Origin: Dipteris shenzhenensis
Lineage: Eukaryota; Polypodiophyta; Polypodiopsida; Gleicheniales
Assembly (NCBI GenBank): GCA_047967505.1
Contig: CM106539.1
Strand: one strand, 5' to 3'
Length of the DNA stretch: 64,000 nucleotides
In this document: piece by piece, positions 1 through 10,889 of the stretch
How positions within the stretch are numbered: the first letter of the stretch is position 1
How the letters are laid out: every line of letters starts with the position of its first letter
Made by a program: the position numbers and the translations under genes
Notes under the pieces: model-generated
Databases searched by the model: none
What the model saw: only the letters and a program-made list of their open reading frames with translations
Told to the model about the DNA's origin: nothing

Positions 1-2046
1 AAGTACGAGAGCATGTACATCAAGCCTTTGAAGCTCATATATTCATATCTGAGTTTGAGATGAAAGAAATCAATGAGGAGCATTTACGTCAACGGTTTTA
101 AGTCTAACATGCCAAACAAGTCTATATCTAACTCTATACCAAGTTGATCTCCTGTATCATCATCGTACTCTAGCATCGTACGTTCACCTAAGAGTACTTG
201 AGCATCTTCTTCAATAATGTGTGGTGATTCTTGATGATCATCGTCTTCTTCGTCAATATCGTGATCTCCATCTTCCTCCCATATGATGTCATTATGCGCA
301 TCTTCCTATTGGCTCATATTGTGATCTTCATCGTCTTCGCTAGATTCATTTGGATCAATTGGATCCGGCATTGGTAGTGGCATCTCCATATCCAGATCTC
401 TATCTTAAAAAATTTGCTTACTTCGTGGTGCAACTTGGATCGAGCTTGGATCACATACCACCATCTTGGATCAGAACGATCCGGATGAAAAACCACCTAT
501 ATTGAAGATGGTTGCCAAATGTAATCAATTATATACATGAAATTATGCTTAAGTACATGTATCAATGGATCTTTAAAAGTGAAAGGTTCGATTAATTAAA
601 TCATTAGTATGCACCTGCTCACAGTGCTCGGGAAGAACAAAAGTATCACTTTCATCGGTCCAAAGTTTGGTGGAGTCTATTGCAAGGAAATTGCTACTAT
701 CTTTTCTCACTGTCACATGGGGACCGTTGTAAATATTTCTAAACCATTTTACATCAAGAATGAAAACACTAAATTGTCTGAAATCAACTTCATAGATTTA
801 GCATATGTTTCCACAATAATCCAACTATGAGGAGAGAAGATTGGTATCCGAAGCACTTGCTCGGCTATCTTGTGTGAAGTTAGCCATGACTCCACAATCA
901 TATGTGACTCTCTTTGAATCGATGTGTTCCACATGAAAATGTCGTTCATATGACCATAATGCACTGTACTTTTTGTACTGTAAAAGAGCATCATTAAAAC
1001 AATGAAGATGCATCTATCTTATAGCGTATATTGCCACAAATAATTACTTAATTACATCAACAGGTAAGAAACTTAAATGCATCATACATCTAGATGATAA
1101 ATCTCACTCGCGCTCGTTTATTGTCTCTCCATCGCATTCGGCTTTACGTAGAGCCAGTTGTAGCCAATCAAGTGACATGTGAGTGGGGAGAAGAGCCAAA
1201 TCCCGTGGATATGGTTGTGATCGCCTATACATTACTCTGAATCTTGTCCTTGCATTTATTCTTTTTGCTTTGGCCGCTTCATATCTCTCAATCCACTTCT
1301 GCATCTCCTTGCTATTGAGGATACAAAACTTATTGAATTTTTCCATTTGCTCTTCGCTCATCTTTCTTTTAATCCCTTTTCCTTGGGGAACCCCGCCAAT
1401 GATGTGATCATCATCCTTGTTATGCCATGCTTGCAGCATATCGGGATCCATGGAAGCAAGAAACTATGTGATATATACTAATGACTCTTGCACAAGCCAT
1501 CCCTCTGCCATGCTTGCTTTTGGTCTTGCTCTTTGTCTTACAAATCCCTTCAAAGTTTTCATAAACCGCTCGAGAAAAAACATCCACTGACTATGAACAG
1601 TACCTACAATGGCCACCTCATCAACTATGTGCACAAGCAAGTGCACTTGAGTTCTCATAATGCTCGAGGGAAAGTGCTTCTCAAGCAAGCATATGGCTTT
1701 GATGGATTCCACCCTAGCCTTCTCGATGCTCGATATGGAGATCTCTTTTGAGATATCCACCTATTTCACATGCCCATGTAAGATATATTCATAATCAGTC
1801 TACAGATTATTCAGCTTAAATTGAAGAAAATGCAATCAATGCGATTTGATAGTATGCATACCTCATAATACCACTGATCTTGAATATAGCATTTCTAACA
1901 TTGTCTTGTAAGCACCCTTTTATTGTAATTGGAAGGATGAACTATCAAAGAAACAAAGAAGTCATGTCAATAATATAACATAATCATAATTATGCTAACG
2001 CATCACGATTATCGGTACACTAATCCTACAGCTTAGAATACCTGTA

Positions 2047-3425
2047 AGACCTTTTGCTCATAGGTTTTTGCTCGTAAAATTGGTGCAGCCGACCTTTTTA
2101 TGTGTGGATCGTCTCCTCATGCTCACAATCCTCTCACATCAATAAGAGCAGTTCTCCAAAATCTAAAACTCCTTTGATTGCTTCAGGTTTTTCTACCTCT
2201 GTTTCTAAGATGCTTCTTTGTTTTGTCAAAATCTCATATTTTTTCTTCTAGTGTGATGGGTTTTCTGCTAGTAGCTAGGAGGAGAAGTCGATTTTGCTCC
2301 ATAAGCTTCTCCATGATTTCTTGAGTGCTTAGCAGAAGCATACTTTTTGTGAAAGAGCACATAACTCTAAATGAGGACACATAGTCCAACACTCTAAGCA
2401 CACAACAAAGAGGATGAGAGAGATCACACACATACCACTTGCACTCTCACATAACCAACAAGATGAAGGTGATACAATATATACAGGACCGACCCTGGGT
2501 GGGTTGCCCTAATTTTATAAGTACTATTCACACATAGACTTAGGATCCCTCTAGATAACTCTATATCCTAACCATGAATCATCATATGAACATATATCCA
2601 ACCATATATACATGAGAATGACCAGCCCAATAACCCATACTTCAACACTCCCCCATCATTGTATGGTCTCTATATCACAAAGCGATAGGCAAGAATTGAA
2701 CTTCTCAAACTTCTCATGATTCAAGGATTTTGTGAATAAATCTACTACCTAGTCCTCGGAGAAACAATGAACTTGATGAACAATTCCTTCTTCCATCTAA
2801 AGTTGTATGAAATGGTAACTGAAATAAATGTGCTTTAACCTCTCATGATCTTTTAGACTCTTTGCTAATGAAATGGCACTTTGGTTATCAAAAAGGATCA
2901 CAGTAGCACCATCTTGGACTGTACTAAGATCCTCCAAGAGCCTTCAAAGCAATATTGTTTCACATGCACACTATGCAAGGGATACATACTCAGCCTTTGC
3001 TGTAGATAGTGCCATGATGACTTGCTTCCTGCTAGAGAAAGATACCCAATGGGCATTCAACATGAAAGTGTATCATGAAATAGACTTGCGTTTGGGACAT
3101 CCTATCCTAAACATGAACGTGTATCAAGAAATCAACTTGCATTTGGGGCCCCTTATCCCATCTGCATCACATAACCTCTCAAGATGGTTTTGTATGTGGC
3201 TCTTTTTAAGATATGCTACCCTATGATTGGCTATCCCAATAAGATATATAAAATATGCTTCACCCCCATTCCAACGGTGGACACATAGCTTTGCCATGAA
3301 GTGGCTCAATAGCCCTACTACGTAGCAAATATCAAGCCATGTCAATGTCATCAACTTACCAACAACTGCTTGTTGGTAAAGTGTAGGATATGAAAATTTT
3401 GCACTATGCAACTTCAGCATGTTCC
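2047..3425 (-). mobile_element. Ty1/copia remnant inside the element A tnp2 gene
   Basis: The minus strand between 3420 and 2660 encodes the end of a copia polyprotein with stops. First comes the reverse transcriptase tail (TLYQQAVVGKLMTLTW, then DICYVVGLLSHFMAK). An RNase H segment follows, with the ALSTAKAEYV-type block near 2990 and a DNQSAISLAKS-type block near 2880. Next to it at 2638-2660 is a polypurine tract on the minus strand (GATGGGGGAG) directly before TGTTGAAG, the typical start of a 3' LTR. That puts the LTR edge at about 2647, with the LTR running left to roughly 2047; this left limit is inferred. No upstream integrase or gag is seen, so the copy is truncated. It separates the tnp2 core from DUF4218 of element A and is therefore younger than A's gene. 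Confidence 0.7.
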
Positions 3426-3889
3426 ACCCAGTCTCAATAACTGTACTTAAAGGCTTCTAGATGATTTTCTTTACTTTTGGAGCTTCTAGATGATTTTCTT
3501 TACTTTTCCATTAGATTTTCTTTGTTATTATGAAATTAAGCGGCTTTAAACCTCCCCTCTATGATAATTTGGTGCTTCTATTTCACTAGCCTTTTGCTAT
3601 ATTTCTTGGGTCTTCATATTTGTATGCATCTAAAACCTCAATACAAATCTCCATGTTATGTTCTCCATGTGCACTTGTTGAAAAGTAAAAAAAAAACACA
3701 TTGCTCTTAAAACATGTGATGTCTATCTCTTGCAAGGTAGGCTACCTTATCCTTCATGAATGAAGAATTTGGAGGCAAGATTACATCCCATTTATATCTC
3801 TTCTCATCATTTTCTTTTCACGGGGCTAAAAAATTGGTTTTGTATTAATATTTAGGAGAAATTCATTAAGGTCCAAGTAATTGCATCAA

Positions 3890-4145
3890 ACCATATGTGA
3901 GGTTCAGGGAATTTTTTTGTATATTGGTATCTTGCATGACCCATAACTTATGCATTGCTCAACAAAATTTGGAAAACCTTGTCTCAAGTTGTAGTGCACA
4001 TTCAAACTTGAAGATGAGAGCAAAAAATTATGGAATAAGGATTTGGAACGAGATCGTTAAAGCATTACAAGTGCTATGTTGCATGTGAAGCATGCATCCT
4101 GAAGACTATAACATACAAAAATTTATTCAAAAACAACAAAATTTT
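3890..4145 (-). repeat. Dispersed tnp2-associated segment, copy 1
   Basis: This AT-rich stretch just downstream of the tnp2 block ending near 4123 reappears in diverged form on the other strand at about 44536-44800. Shared landmarks are the TTGGTTGCA...ATGT...AGAA start, the TTCAGGAT.CATGCTTCACATG block and the GAGCAATGCATAA block. It probably corresponds to an intron or a gene-internal part of the tnp2 family. The neighbouring 3430-3890 shows no coding signal that I recognise, apart from a tandem copy of a 30-base TTCTAGATGATTTTC-containing unit near 3455-3510. Confidence 0.5.
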
Positions 4146-6529
4146 GTTCTGTACATACATGCAACCAAGTAAAATCATGGGACTTGAGCCCACTAAGCTT
4201 ATTGTCCTTTGAAAATGCTCCTTTCAAGCAACGCATGTACCCTGTGGGTGTTTGAAAAGAGGCAATGTCCGCCTTGACCGCTACCTCCTCTTTCGTAGAG
4301 AAGATCCATGTTGCTTTCGGGAGGATAACTTTTCCCGAAGCATGCACTTGGGGCCAAAAACAAGACATCCTATTCATAGTGCGCAAGTCTTCTTGCACTC
4401 CTCTCGAGTCTTTGGAACCAACCAAGTCTGCCTAAATAGTAGCCCCCACATTCTTGAAGATATGCATCCGATCCAAGAGATGATTGGTTTGTAATTGACC
4501 CCAATAAGGAAGCTTGTGAAAGATTGGTAACCTCTTCATACCAGGAGGAGGTTCCTCTCCATTCGCCCTCCAAGCTTGAATCCAGTCACTTGCCTTCAAA
4601 TATGATGGTGGTAGATCAAGCTGACCTCCATGCACGAGATGGTCCAGCGGAAGGTATCGAGCATGACCTTCATAAACATTTTTCCTCATATGTTTGGAGT
4701 ATCGTGCAAGTGATTTCAAACCCGGTCCACAAATAGGACAAGCATGGTACCCACTTGTAACAAGTCCTACAGCGTGCATGAATGTATTAGTATAAGACGC
4801 GTGCGAAAGAGAGTCATAAAAGCATAATCCTATATTAGACATGTAAAGACACAAACACGTATTTGCACACTCTCCATATCTTGGGTAGTCATGCATGGTC
4901 CACATCAAGATACCCCTAACTAAAATATCATTGGTATGTCTAGGAGCTCTGGAAATATCAAAGACCTGCACTCCTCTCCATAAGATCTGTAACTCCTCTA
5001 TCAAAGGTGCCATGTACACGTGCATATTTTTAGCCTTGTACTTCCCTGGCACAAGTAGTGCAAGCATGAGGTGTCCCTTCTTTATTGTTAGCCATGGTGG
5101 GATATTGTTATTCACCAAGACTATGGGCCATCTTGACCAAGATGTCGAGCATAAACCGAAGGATTCACTCCGTCCATGGCGAGCCCAAAATGTAAGTTGT
5201 GTGGATCCCTTGCAAAGTCTGGCCACTGACTGTCTATGTGCTTCCAAGCTGCACAATGTGCGAGAATCCTCAATGTGTCACTAGTGGACCGATGAGATGC
5301 ATGCCATGTCATCAACTCCACTATGGATTTACATCGGAACATGTGCTATATACTTGCAATGATGGGAAAGTGTCTCAAGACCTTTACCAATATCTGCTCA
5401 CCCTACAAGTCATCTCGATATCGTTGTTCCTCACACTTCAGACAACTAGCCAAATTATCTCCATGCTCACTATGAAAGAGAATATAATCATTACGACAAG
5501 CATGGATGGTATCATAATCCATACCCATAGTTGTTAGCATCTTCTTCACTTCATCTCTTAATGCGGGCATGGTGTTTGGTGCAAGCAACATCTTCTGGAG
5601 CAACCTATCACAATTCAAACATACATAGGCTTCGAATAATCATGATTCGGTACATTAATCCTACAGCTTAGAATCCCTGTAAGATATTGAGCAAGCTTAG
5701 AATCTTACAACATACATAAAGTGGGGATACAAAGGTTTCAAATAATGATGATTCTCAAACATACATGATGATTATCAAAACAAACAATATCCAAATAATG
5801 CGTCAAATTAATGCAGGAGCTAACCTCATTAAGGCCGAGACACTTGTGTCCGACCACCCATACTTTGCTTGCAGATTCAAGATTGAGAGACAAGCACGTA
5901 GTTTAGACATCCTAGCACCCTCGTACAACTGTGTTGATTGCAACTCTCGCATTTTGACCTCAGACTCTGACATCACGTGTACATGTGATGTAGTGCCCCT
6001 AAAAATAGAATCCATCATGTCGACCATACCCTCGTCATCATATGGGAGACTATAGTCTTGCTCAAAGTGTAAAGGTATATGCACACCCTCGTCACCCTCC
6101 TCATCTTGTTTCAAGATTTCGTGTAAATATAAGATCTTGTCTCAAGGTTTCATGTTATAATGGTATTCAATATTAACAACGAACTCAAATAGCATTGACT
6201 TACCGATAATCCATCACCACGTGCAACACCAACGGTGGGTACTGGTTCAGGCTCCTTCCCATACATCCGCAAGTGGCACATGATAATACGACATTGATGT
6301 CGTACTTCTCGCTTGCAATGAGTGCAATGACAATGCAACCTCTCTGTAAGCCACTCCGTGCTCCCGGGTATTGGCGCATCATCTGACGAGCTTCCACTCG
6401 TCCTTTCCATCTGCACACTTACAAAATCACAACCTGAGTTGCAAGGAAGTCTATTAAGATCTAAAAAATAGTCACCCATGAGCTTCTTTTCTCTTTTCTA
6501 ACAATAAGTGCCCTGAACCATCACTATAT

Positions 6530-6665
6530 AGCGACTTTTTGCTCTATTCCATCGCTATATAGCGATGCTTTGCCCTGTTTTATCGCTATATAGTGATGCT
6601 TTTTGGATATAAGCGTTGCTATATAGTGGCTGACCAGTGTCGCTATATAGCGATGCTGGTGGCTT
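6530..6665. promoter_or_regulatory. Central TCGCTATATAGCGA palindrome cluster of element A
   Basis: This short cluster contains perfect and near-perfect copies of the 14-bp palindrome TCGCTATATAGCGA, for example near 6571 and 6643. It lies just upstream of the first tnp2 exon (minus strand, 6479) and upstream of the leader of the divergent second gene. The same motif occupies the subterminal regions of A, B and C. In CACTA elements such subterminal repeats are binding sites for an element-encoded protein. The central copy suggests autoregulation of both divergent genes, which is inference. Confidence 0.6.
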
Positions 6666-8668
6666 AAACCCAAAACCCCGCGCCGTGATGCTTTCTTTAC
6701 AATCTCTATTGTGGGAAAAGCAAAAATCTCTCCTCCCACCTTATATTCGATGACCTTGCTTTCCTCCTCTCTATTCTCTAGTCCTCACCACTACTCAGCC
6801 CCTCTCCTAACACTTGTGCTCCCTCTCCACCCTTCTCCCTCTTTGCTTGTGCGAAAAGAAGTTTTTCAGGAAGGTGAGTCTCTTTAAGCAATGTAGGTTC
6901 ATTTTTTGTGAGATTTTGTTTTGTGAGTGTCAAAGCATGTTTCTCCTTGTATTGCTAAGGCTATGTGCTAGTTTTCATGCTTGATTTTGAAGGGTTAAAG
7001 ACAAAAAACGAGATTTTGTGAAAGAAAGAAGACTCATCTCTTCTCTTTTTGGTATTTCTCTTCCTCCTCTTTCTCCTTGTTTATAGGCTTATGCTTTCTC
7101 CTTGTTTATAGGCTTATGCTTGTCTCCTCAATCCAATCCCTTTGAGAAGTTGTTTGTCTAAAGTCCTTCTTTCTCTAACTAGTTATTTGAAAAATGGTAT
7201 GTTTCCTCTCTGTTGTAGGGCCAGTCCACAAAACACTGAGCGAGACTATTCCAGGTAAAAAAGTCCTTTCTCTTTTTTCCTTTTGTTATTTTTGTTATTT
7301 GCATTGGCTTGCAGCTAGCGCCTTAAGCACTAGCTGCAGTGATGGGTGTAGGAACCCGCTCTTCCCCTATTCCCTCTTCTTTCTCTCTCTTCCTCTCTTC
7401 CTTCTCTTCTTTTTCCCTCTTCTTTATCCCCTCTTTCAATCTCTTTTCCCCCTCTTCCTCCTTTCCTTCTCTTCTTTTTCCCCTCTTCCTGCTCTTATGT
7501 TTATGCTCTTTTTCCCTCTTCTTTTTTCCCTCTTTCATACCCTCTTTCAATCTCTTTTCCTCTGTCTTTCCCCCTCTCTTTCCCCTCTCTCAATGTCTTT
7601 TCATAAGCATATGTATTTGCCTATGCTTAAGCTTTCTTTCTTTTTCTTTAATGCTCATATTCTTTTGCATAAGAATAAGCATATCCTTTCTTTCCTTTTC
7701 TCTTATGCTTATGCTCTTTCTCGAGGGGGTCACTCATCATATGTAACCCTATCACATGAGTTCAACAGAAGGATATTTTTTATTTCTAAAATTTACAGAA
7801 ATAAATATACATAAGGGACTATTTAAAATAGTTTTGAAAAAAAATTACAGATTTGTATAGAAAAGGGGTACATTTTATTAATGAAAAAATTATAGATAAG
7901 GGATTTTAGAAATAGGCCTTGAACGCACGTGATATAGAGGGTTTATACATAGTGACCCCCCCGAGTGCTCTTTTTCCCTCTTCCTTCTCTTATGCTTATG
8001 CTTATGCATGAGCATATGTCTCCTTCTCTTTCTCCTTCTCCTCTTTTCCTCTTTTCCTCTCTCTTTCTCCCCCCCTTTCCCCTCTTTCGACCTCTTTTCA
8101 TAAGCATATGTATTTGCCTATGCTGAAGCTTTCTCTCTTTTTCTTTTATGCTCATGCATAAGCATAAGCATCTTCTTTCTTTCTGTATCTCTTATGCTTA
8201 TGCTCTTTTTCCCTCTTCCTTATCTTATGCTTATGCTTATGCATGATCATATGTCTCCTTTTCTTATGCCTATGCCTATGCATGTCCTTCTCCTTCTCCT
8301 TTCCTTCTCTTCTTTTTTCCTCACTTTTTGTCTTCTTTTCATAAGCATATGCCTATGCATATCCTTCTCCTTTCTTTCTCTTCTTTTTTCCTCTCTTTTT
8401 CTCTTCTTTTCATAAGCATATGCCTATGCCTATGCCTATGCATATCCTTCTCCTTTCTTTCTCTTCTTTTTTCCGCTATTTTTCTCTTCTTTTCATAAGC
8501 ATATGCGTATGCCTATGCTTATGCTTATGCATGCGCATATGCTCATATGCTTATACATAAGTCATATCCTTTCTCAATGTATTCTCTTATGCTTTGTCAA
8601 TGTATTCTCATATCCTTTCTTAATGTATTCTCTCGTTTTTTGTTTTCGTGTTTGTGTCTACGTTAGAC
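6666..8668 (+). repeat. Leader and CT-rich / ATGCTTATGC low-complexity spacer of element A
   Basis: 6700-7300 matches the leader of the second gene in B (28360-28930). From about 7345 to 8640 the plus strand is a low-complexity patchwork. Long CT-rich tracts (TCTTTTTCCCTCTTCC type) alternate with runs built from CATATGC, ATGCTTATGC and GCATAAGC. Open frames here are phase artefacts of low complexity and are not reported as genes. The tract lies upstream of the second gene with its pyrimidine-rich side on that gene's sense strand, as in B and (reversed) C. It ends in a TTTGTGTCTA(C/G) sequence that may be a 3' splice site of a leader intron. Confidence 0.65.
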
Positions 8669-10187
8669 ATGGGATCACATTGCACGTCTGACGAGTACAG
8701 AAACCCTCATAGGAGGAGACATCATGATCTCTATTCTCTAGAGGACTTTGATTCCCCTCACACAATACCTCAAGGGCCTACCCCTGCGACTACCCCTAGC
8801 CCGACTCCTCTCGGATATAGCACTGCGACTACCCCTCGGGAAACTCCTTTGCTAGCAGTCCATGGCTTTGTCGGGAGTCTCGATGAGTTTGTGGCACAGA
8901 TGATCGATGAGGAGGCAGCGAGATTCTTCTCTCTGCTATCCCAAAGGACCTCAGCAACTCCCTCTCTTAGACCGATGGCTGGACCTACTGCCTAGCCGTC
9001 CCCTCGCGCCCCTTCGACTAAGGGGTCATCACATGGGCGTGCCCATCATAAGAGAAGGAAGAATACGAGGGGTCGCTTATGTTGTGCTGACTCGGGAGAT
9101 GTAGACGAGTCAGCACACTCACATCCCTACAGGTCTCCACTTGGACCCAAGACCCAGTACCAATCAGGTCCCTTCCCCTTTCCTACTCCCATTGCTACTC
9201 CTTGCACCGCACAAACACCACTCGCTCTGACTCTACCACTACCATGAGTCCTCGTTACCTAGTCGAGGACCTGTCCTATCAAATCATAGCTGCTAGAGAG
9301 AGAATAGAAGATAAAAAGGGCAAAGTAGTGATGGCCACCATGAGGTGGTTGAAGAGCCACCACTTCAAGAGCGGCATTGCTACTAATTGGTGGTATCAAG
9401 ATGACCAAAGAAGCAGGCGGTCATCGATGAATTGAAAGAAAAATACCTTAACCACTTAAATTGGGAGTTCAATGAAAATTACATGCGAGAGCACATGGGT
9501 TTGGTCTTGAAGCATGGTAGATCAACCTTGCATACTTCCATTGCAAAGGGGAGGGCTAAACCCAGCAGGTAGACAAAGTTGATTGGAAGTTTTTCAAGAA
9601 GCAGAACAAGGACCATCCCGAAATGTTCAAGGGTCAAAGGAGGGCTACGAGGAGATGGGTGGACACCATAGGTACTTCGCACTTTGGTGCAGGCGGACGG
9701 TTGGAATTCGAGGCAACATTGGTAAGTCTACTTCTTCTCATTTAATGTATTGTTCTATTTGTTTTACTATAGATTACATGCACTTTATCTAACTCTCATA
9801 AATTGGGTCCACAGCAAGCTACGATGGGTTGCTATACAGATACAGAGACACGACGTGCATTTCGCGTAGGAACAAAGCCATGGTTTATTGAGTAGGAGGC
9901 AATGGGAGCGACGGTGGATTGGGCTAAGGTGGATGCTCACATGGTATAAGTCTACTTTTACTTGTAATCTCACTTTTTTATTCTTTAAGTTCCAATCTAA
10001 TTTCCAATTAATATGGTTTCACTCTTAGAGTCAAAGCTCGAGTGTCCCATCATCAGAGGCGAGCGATGACGAGGGCCAGCGATTAGGCATAGCTCACGAG
10101 GGCTAGGGATCAGGCGCAGCTCACGAGGGTCAAGGATCAAGCCAGCAAGATGAGGCCGAGGAGGAGGACGATGATTCGAATGAGTAG
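8669..10187 (+). pseudogene. Second CACTA gene (Ptta/En-Spm Transposase_24-like), decayed, element A
   Basis: This is the companion gene of the tnp2 transposase in this family, opposite in direction. The start is ATG 8669 (MGSHCTSDEYRNP), equivalent to 29679 in B and 35254 in C. It reads as a Pro/Thr-rich N-terminus, a Ser/Arg-rich middle, then a conserved block with MATMRWLKSHHFKSG, LKHGRSTLHTSIAKG and a basic tail near 9650. A short exon follows (FRVGTKPWFIE, 9830-9940), then an acidic C-terminus (EEEDDDSNE). The conserved block resembles the plant Ptta/En-Spm transposase family, which I judge likely but not certain. Damage relative to B and C includes TAG at 8993, a frame change near 9195, a frame change near 9410 and TAG at 9893 where B has CAG. 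Introns lie at about 9720-9810 and 9940-10028. Confidence 0.6.
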
Positions 10188-10489
10188 TAGTAGTAGTTTG
10201 CATATAGTTCGCCATGTATATCCTTTTGTATATCGGCTCGTTTGAGCGATTTTGTATCACCCTTTTCGAAAGGGTAATTTTGTAACAAACAATGTTGTAT
10301 ATCTTTGACATGTATATGCCTCTGTTGCTCAATCGGTTCATTTGAGTGATTTTGTATCACCCTTTTCACAAGGGAAATTTTGTAATAAAAAACTTTTTTT
10401 CGTAATTACTAAAAAAAAACATTAGTGGGGCAAAACAGGGCTTGCTGTACTCCTATTTATCCCTACTAATGTTTTTTTAAAGTTCTGTT

Positions 10490-10704
10490 AACCGTCATTA
10501 TATAGCAATGTTTACCAGTGTCACCATATAGTGACGTTTACAAGTGTCGCTATATAGTGACGTTTATTAGCGCCTCTATACAGCAATGCTTATATAGTGA
10601 CCGTTCTTTTCCGATGCTTATAACGACCTTTGCGCCTGTGACAAAAAAAATTAGTGTAAAAAACGTCGGTATTTTTATCGAAAAAGGACCTATGCCTTGT
10701 AGTG
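10490..10704. repeat. Right subterminal repeats and terminal inverted repeat of element A
   Basis: Diverged TCGCTATATAG(C/T)GA copies lie between 10497 and 10620. They are followed by an AAAGGTCG/CGTCGGTATTTTTATCG stretch and the terminal sequence that ends in ...TAGTG at 10704. Read from the outside the end is CACTACAAGGCATAGGTCCT, identical over these 20 bases to the right end of B at 31713. Confidence 0.85.
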
Positions 10705-10889
10705 AGTCAAATACAAGATGTGCATGACACTGTATAAAACCAATCATGTCGTATACAATGAAATGCATAAAAAAAGTCCATGCAAAATACAATGATGTGC
10801 TCATAATGTGAGACTATATATCTCGAATACAATGACATGTAATAAACTAGCAACCCCCAATACAATGATATACCTAAACTACTCCTCAG

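Larger units (their letters stand above)
1..6479 (-). pseudogene. tnp2-type CACTA transposase, decayed (element A)
   Basis: This is a remnant of the DDE-type transposase that binds and cuts CACTA element ends. Read from right to left: a Cys/His-containing N-terminal transposase-associated region (6150-6479), an acidic linker (5803-6114), and the tnp2 core (5618 to 4123). The core shows GMDYDTIHACRNDYILF, a MTWHASHRS and GLAMDGVNP block, PIVLVNNNIPPW, HACPICGPG and LLDRMHIFKNV. A DUF4218 region follows (1464-1760, with FFLERFMKTLKGFVRQ and a linker at 1104-1451), then DUF4216 (about 600-1000), then an acidic tail (1-530). These blocks and their order are those of the plant tnp2 family. The frame is broken by many stops, and a copia remnant sits at about 2047-3425 between the core and DUF4218. 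Introns are likely between blocks, but exact splice sites were not fixed. Confidence 0.85.
1..10704. mobile_element. CACTA element A, right-hand part (left end outside window)
   Basis: This is a class II CACTA (En/Spm-like) element whose left end lies off the window. The right end is the inverted terminal sequence CACTACAAGGCATAGGTCCT, read on the minus strand and ending at 10704. Inside are a decayed tnp2 transposase gene on the minus strand (1-6479), a central cluster of TCGCTATATAGCGA palindromes (6530-6665), a CT-rich and ATGCTTATGC-rich spacer, and a divergent second gene on the plus strand (8669-10187). The same order, ends and spacer recur in B (26387-31713) and, reversed, in C (33146-41927). 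The three bases after the right end are AGT, so an AGT should precede the missing left end. Both genes carry stops and frameshifts, so this copy is probably dead. Confidence 0.85.

Noticed and set aside
7194-7814. Long hydrophobic Phe/Ser/Leu-rich frames in the CT-rich arrays (also 29088-29537, 39559-40065)
   Set aside because: They come from low-complexity CT tracts that are open in several frames on both strands, and they change completely between copies A, B and C.
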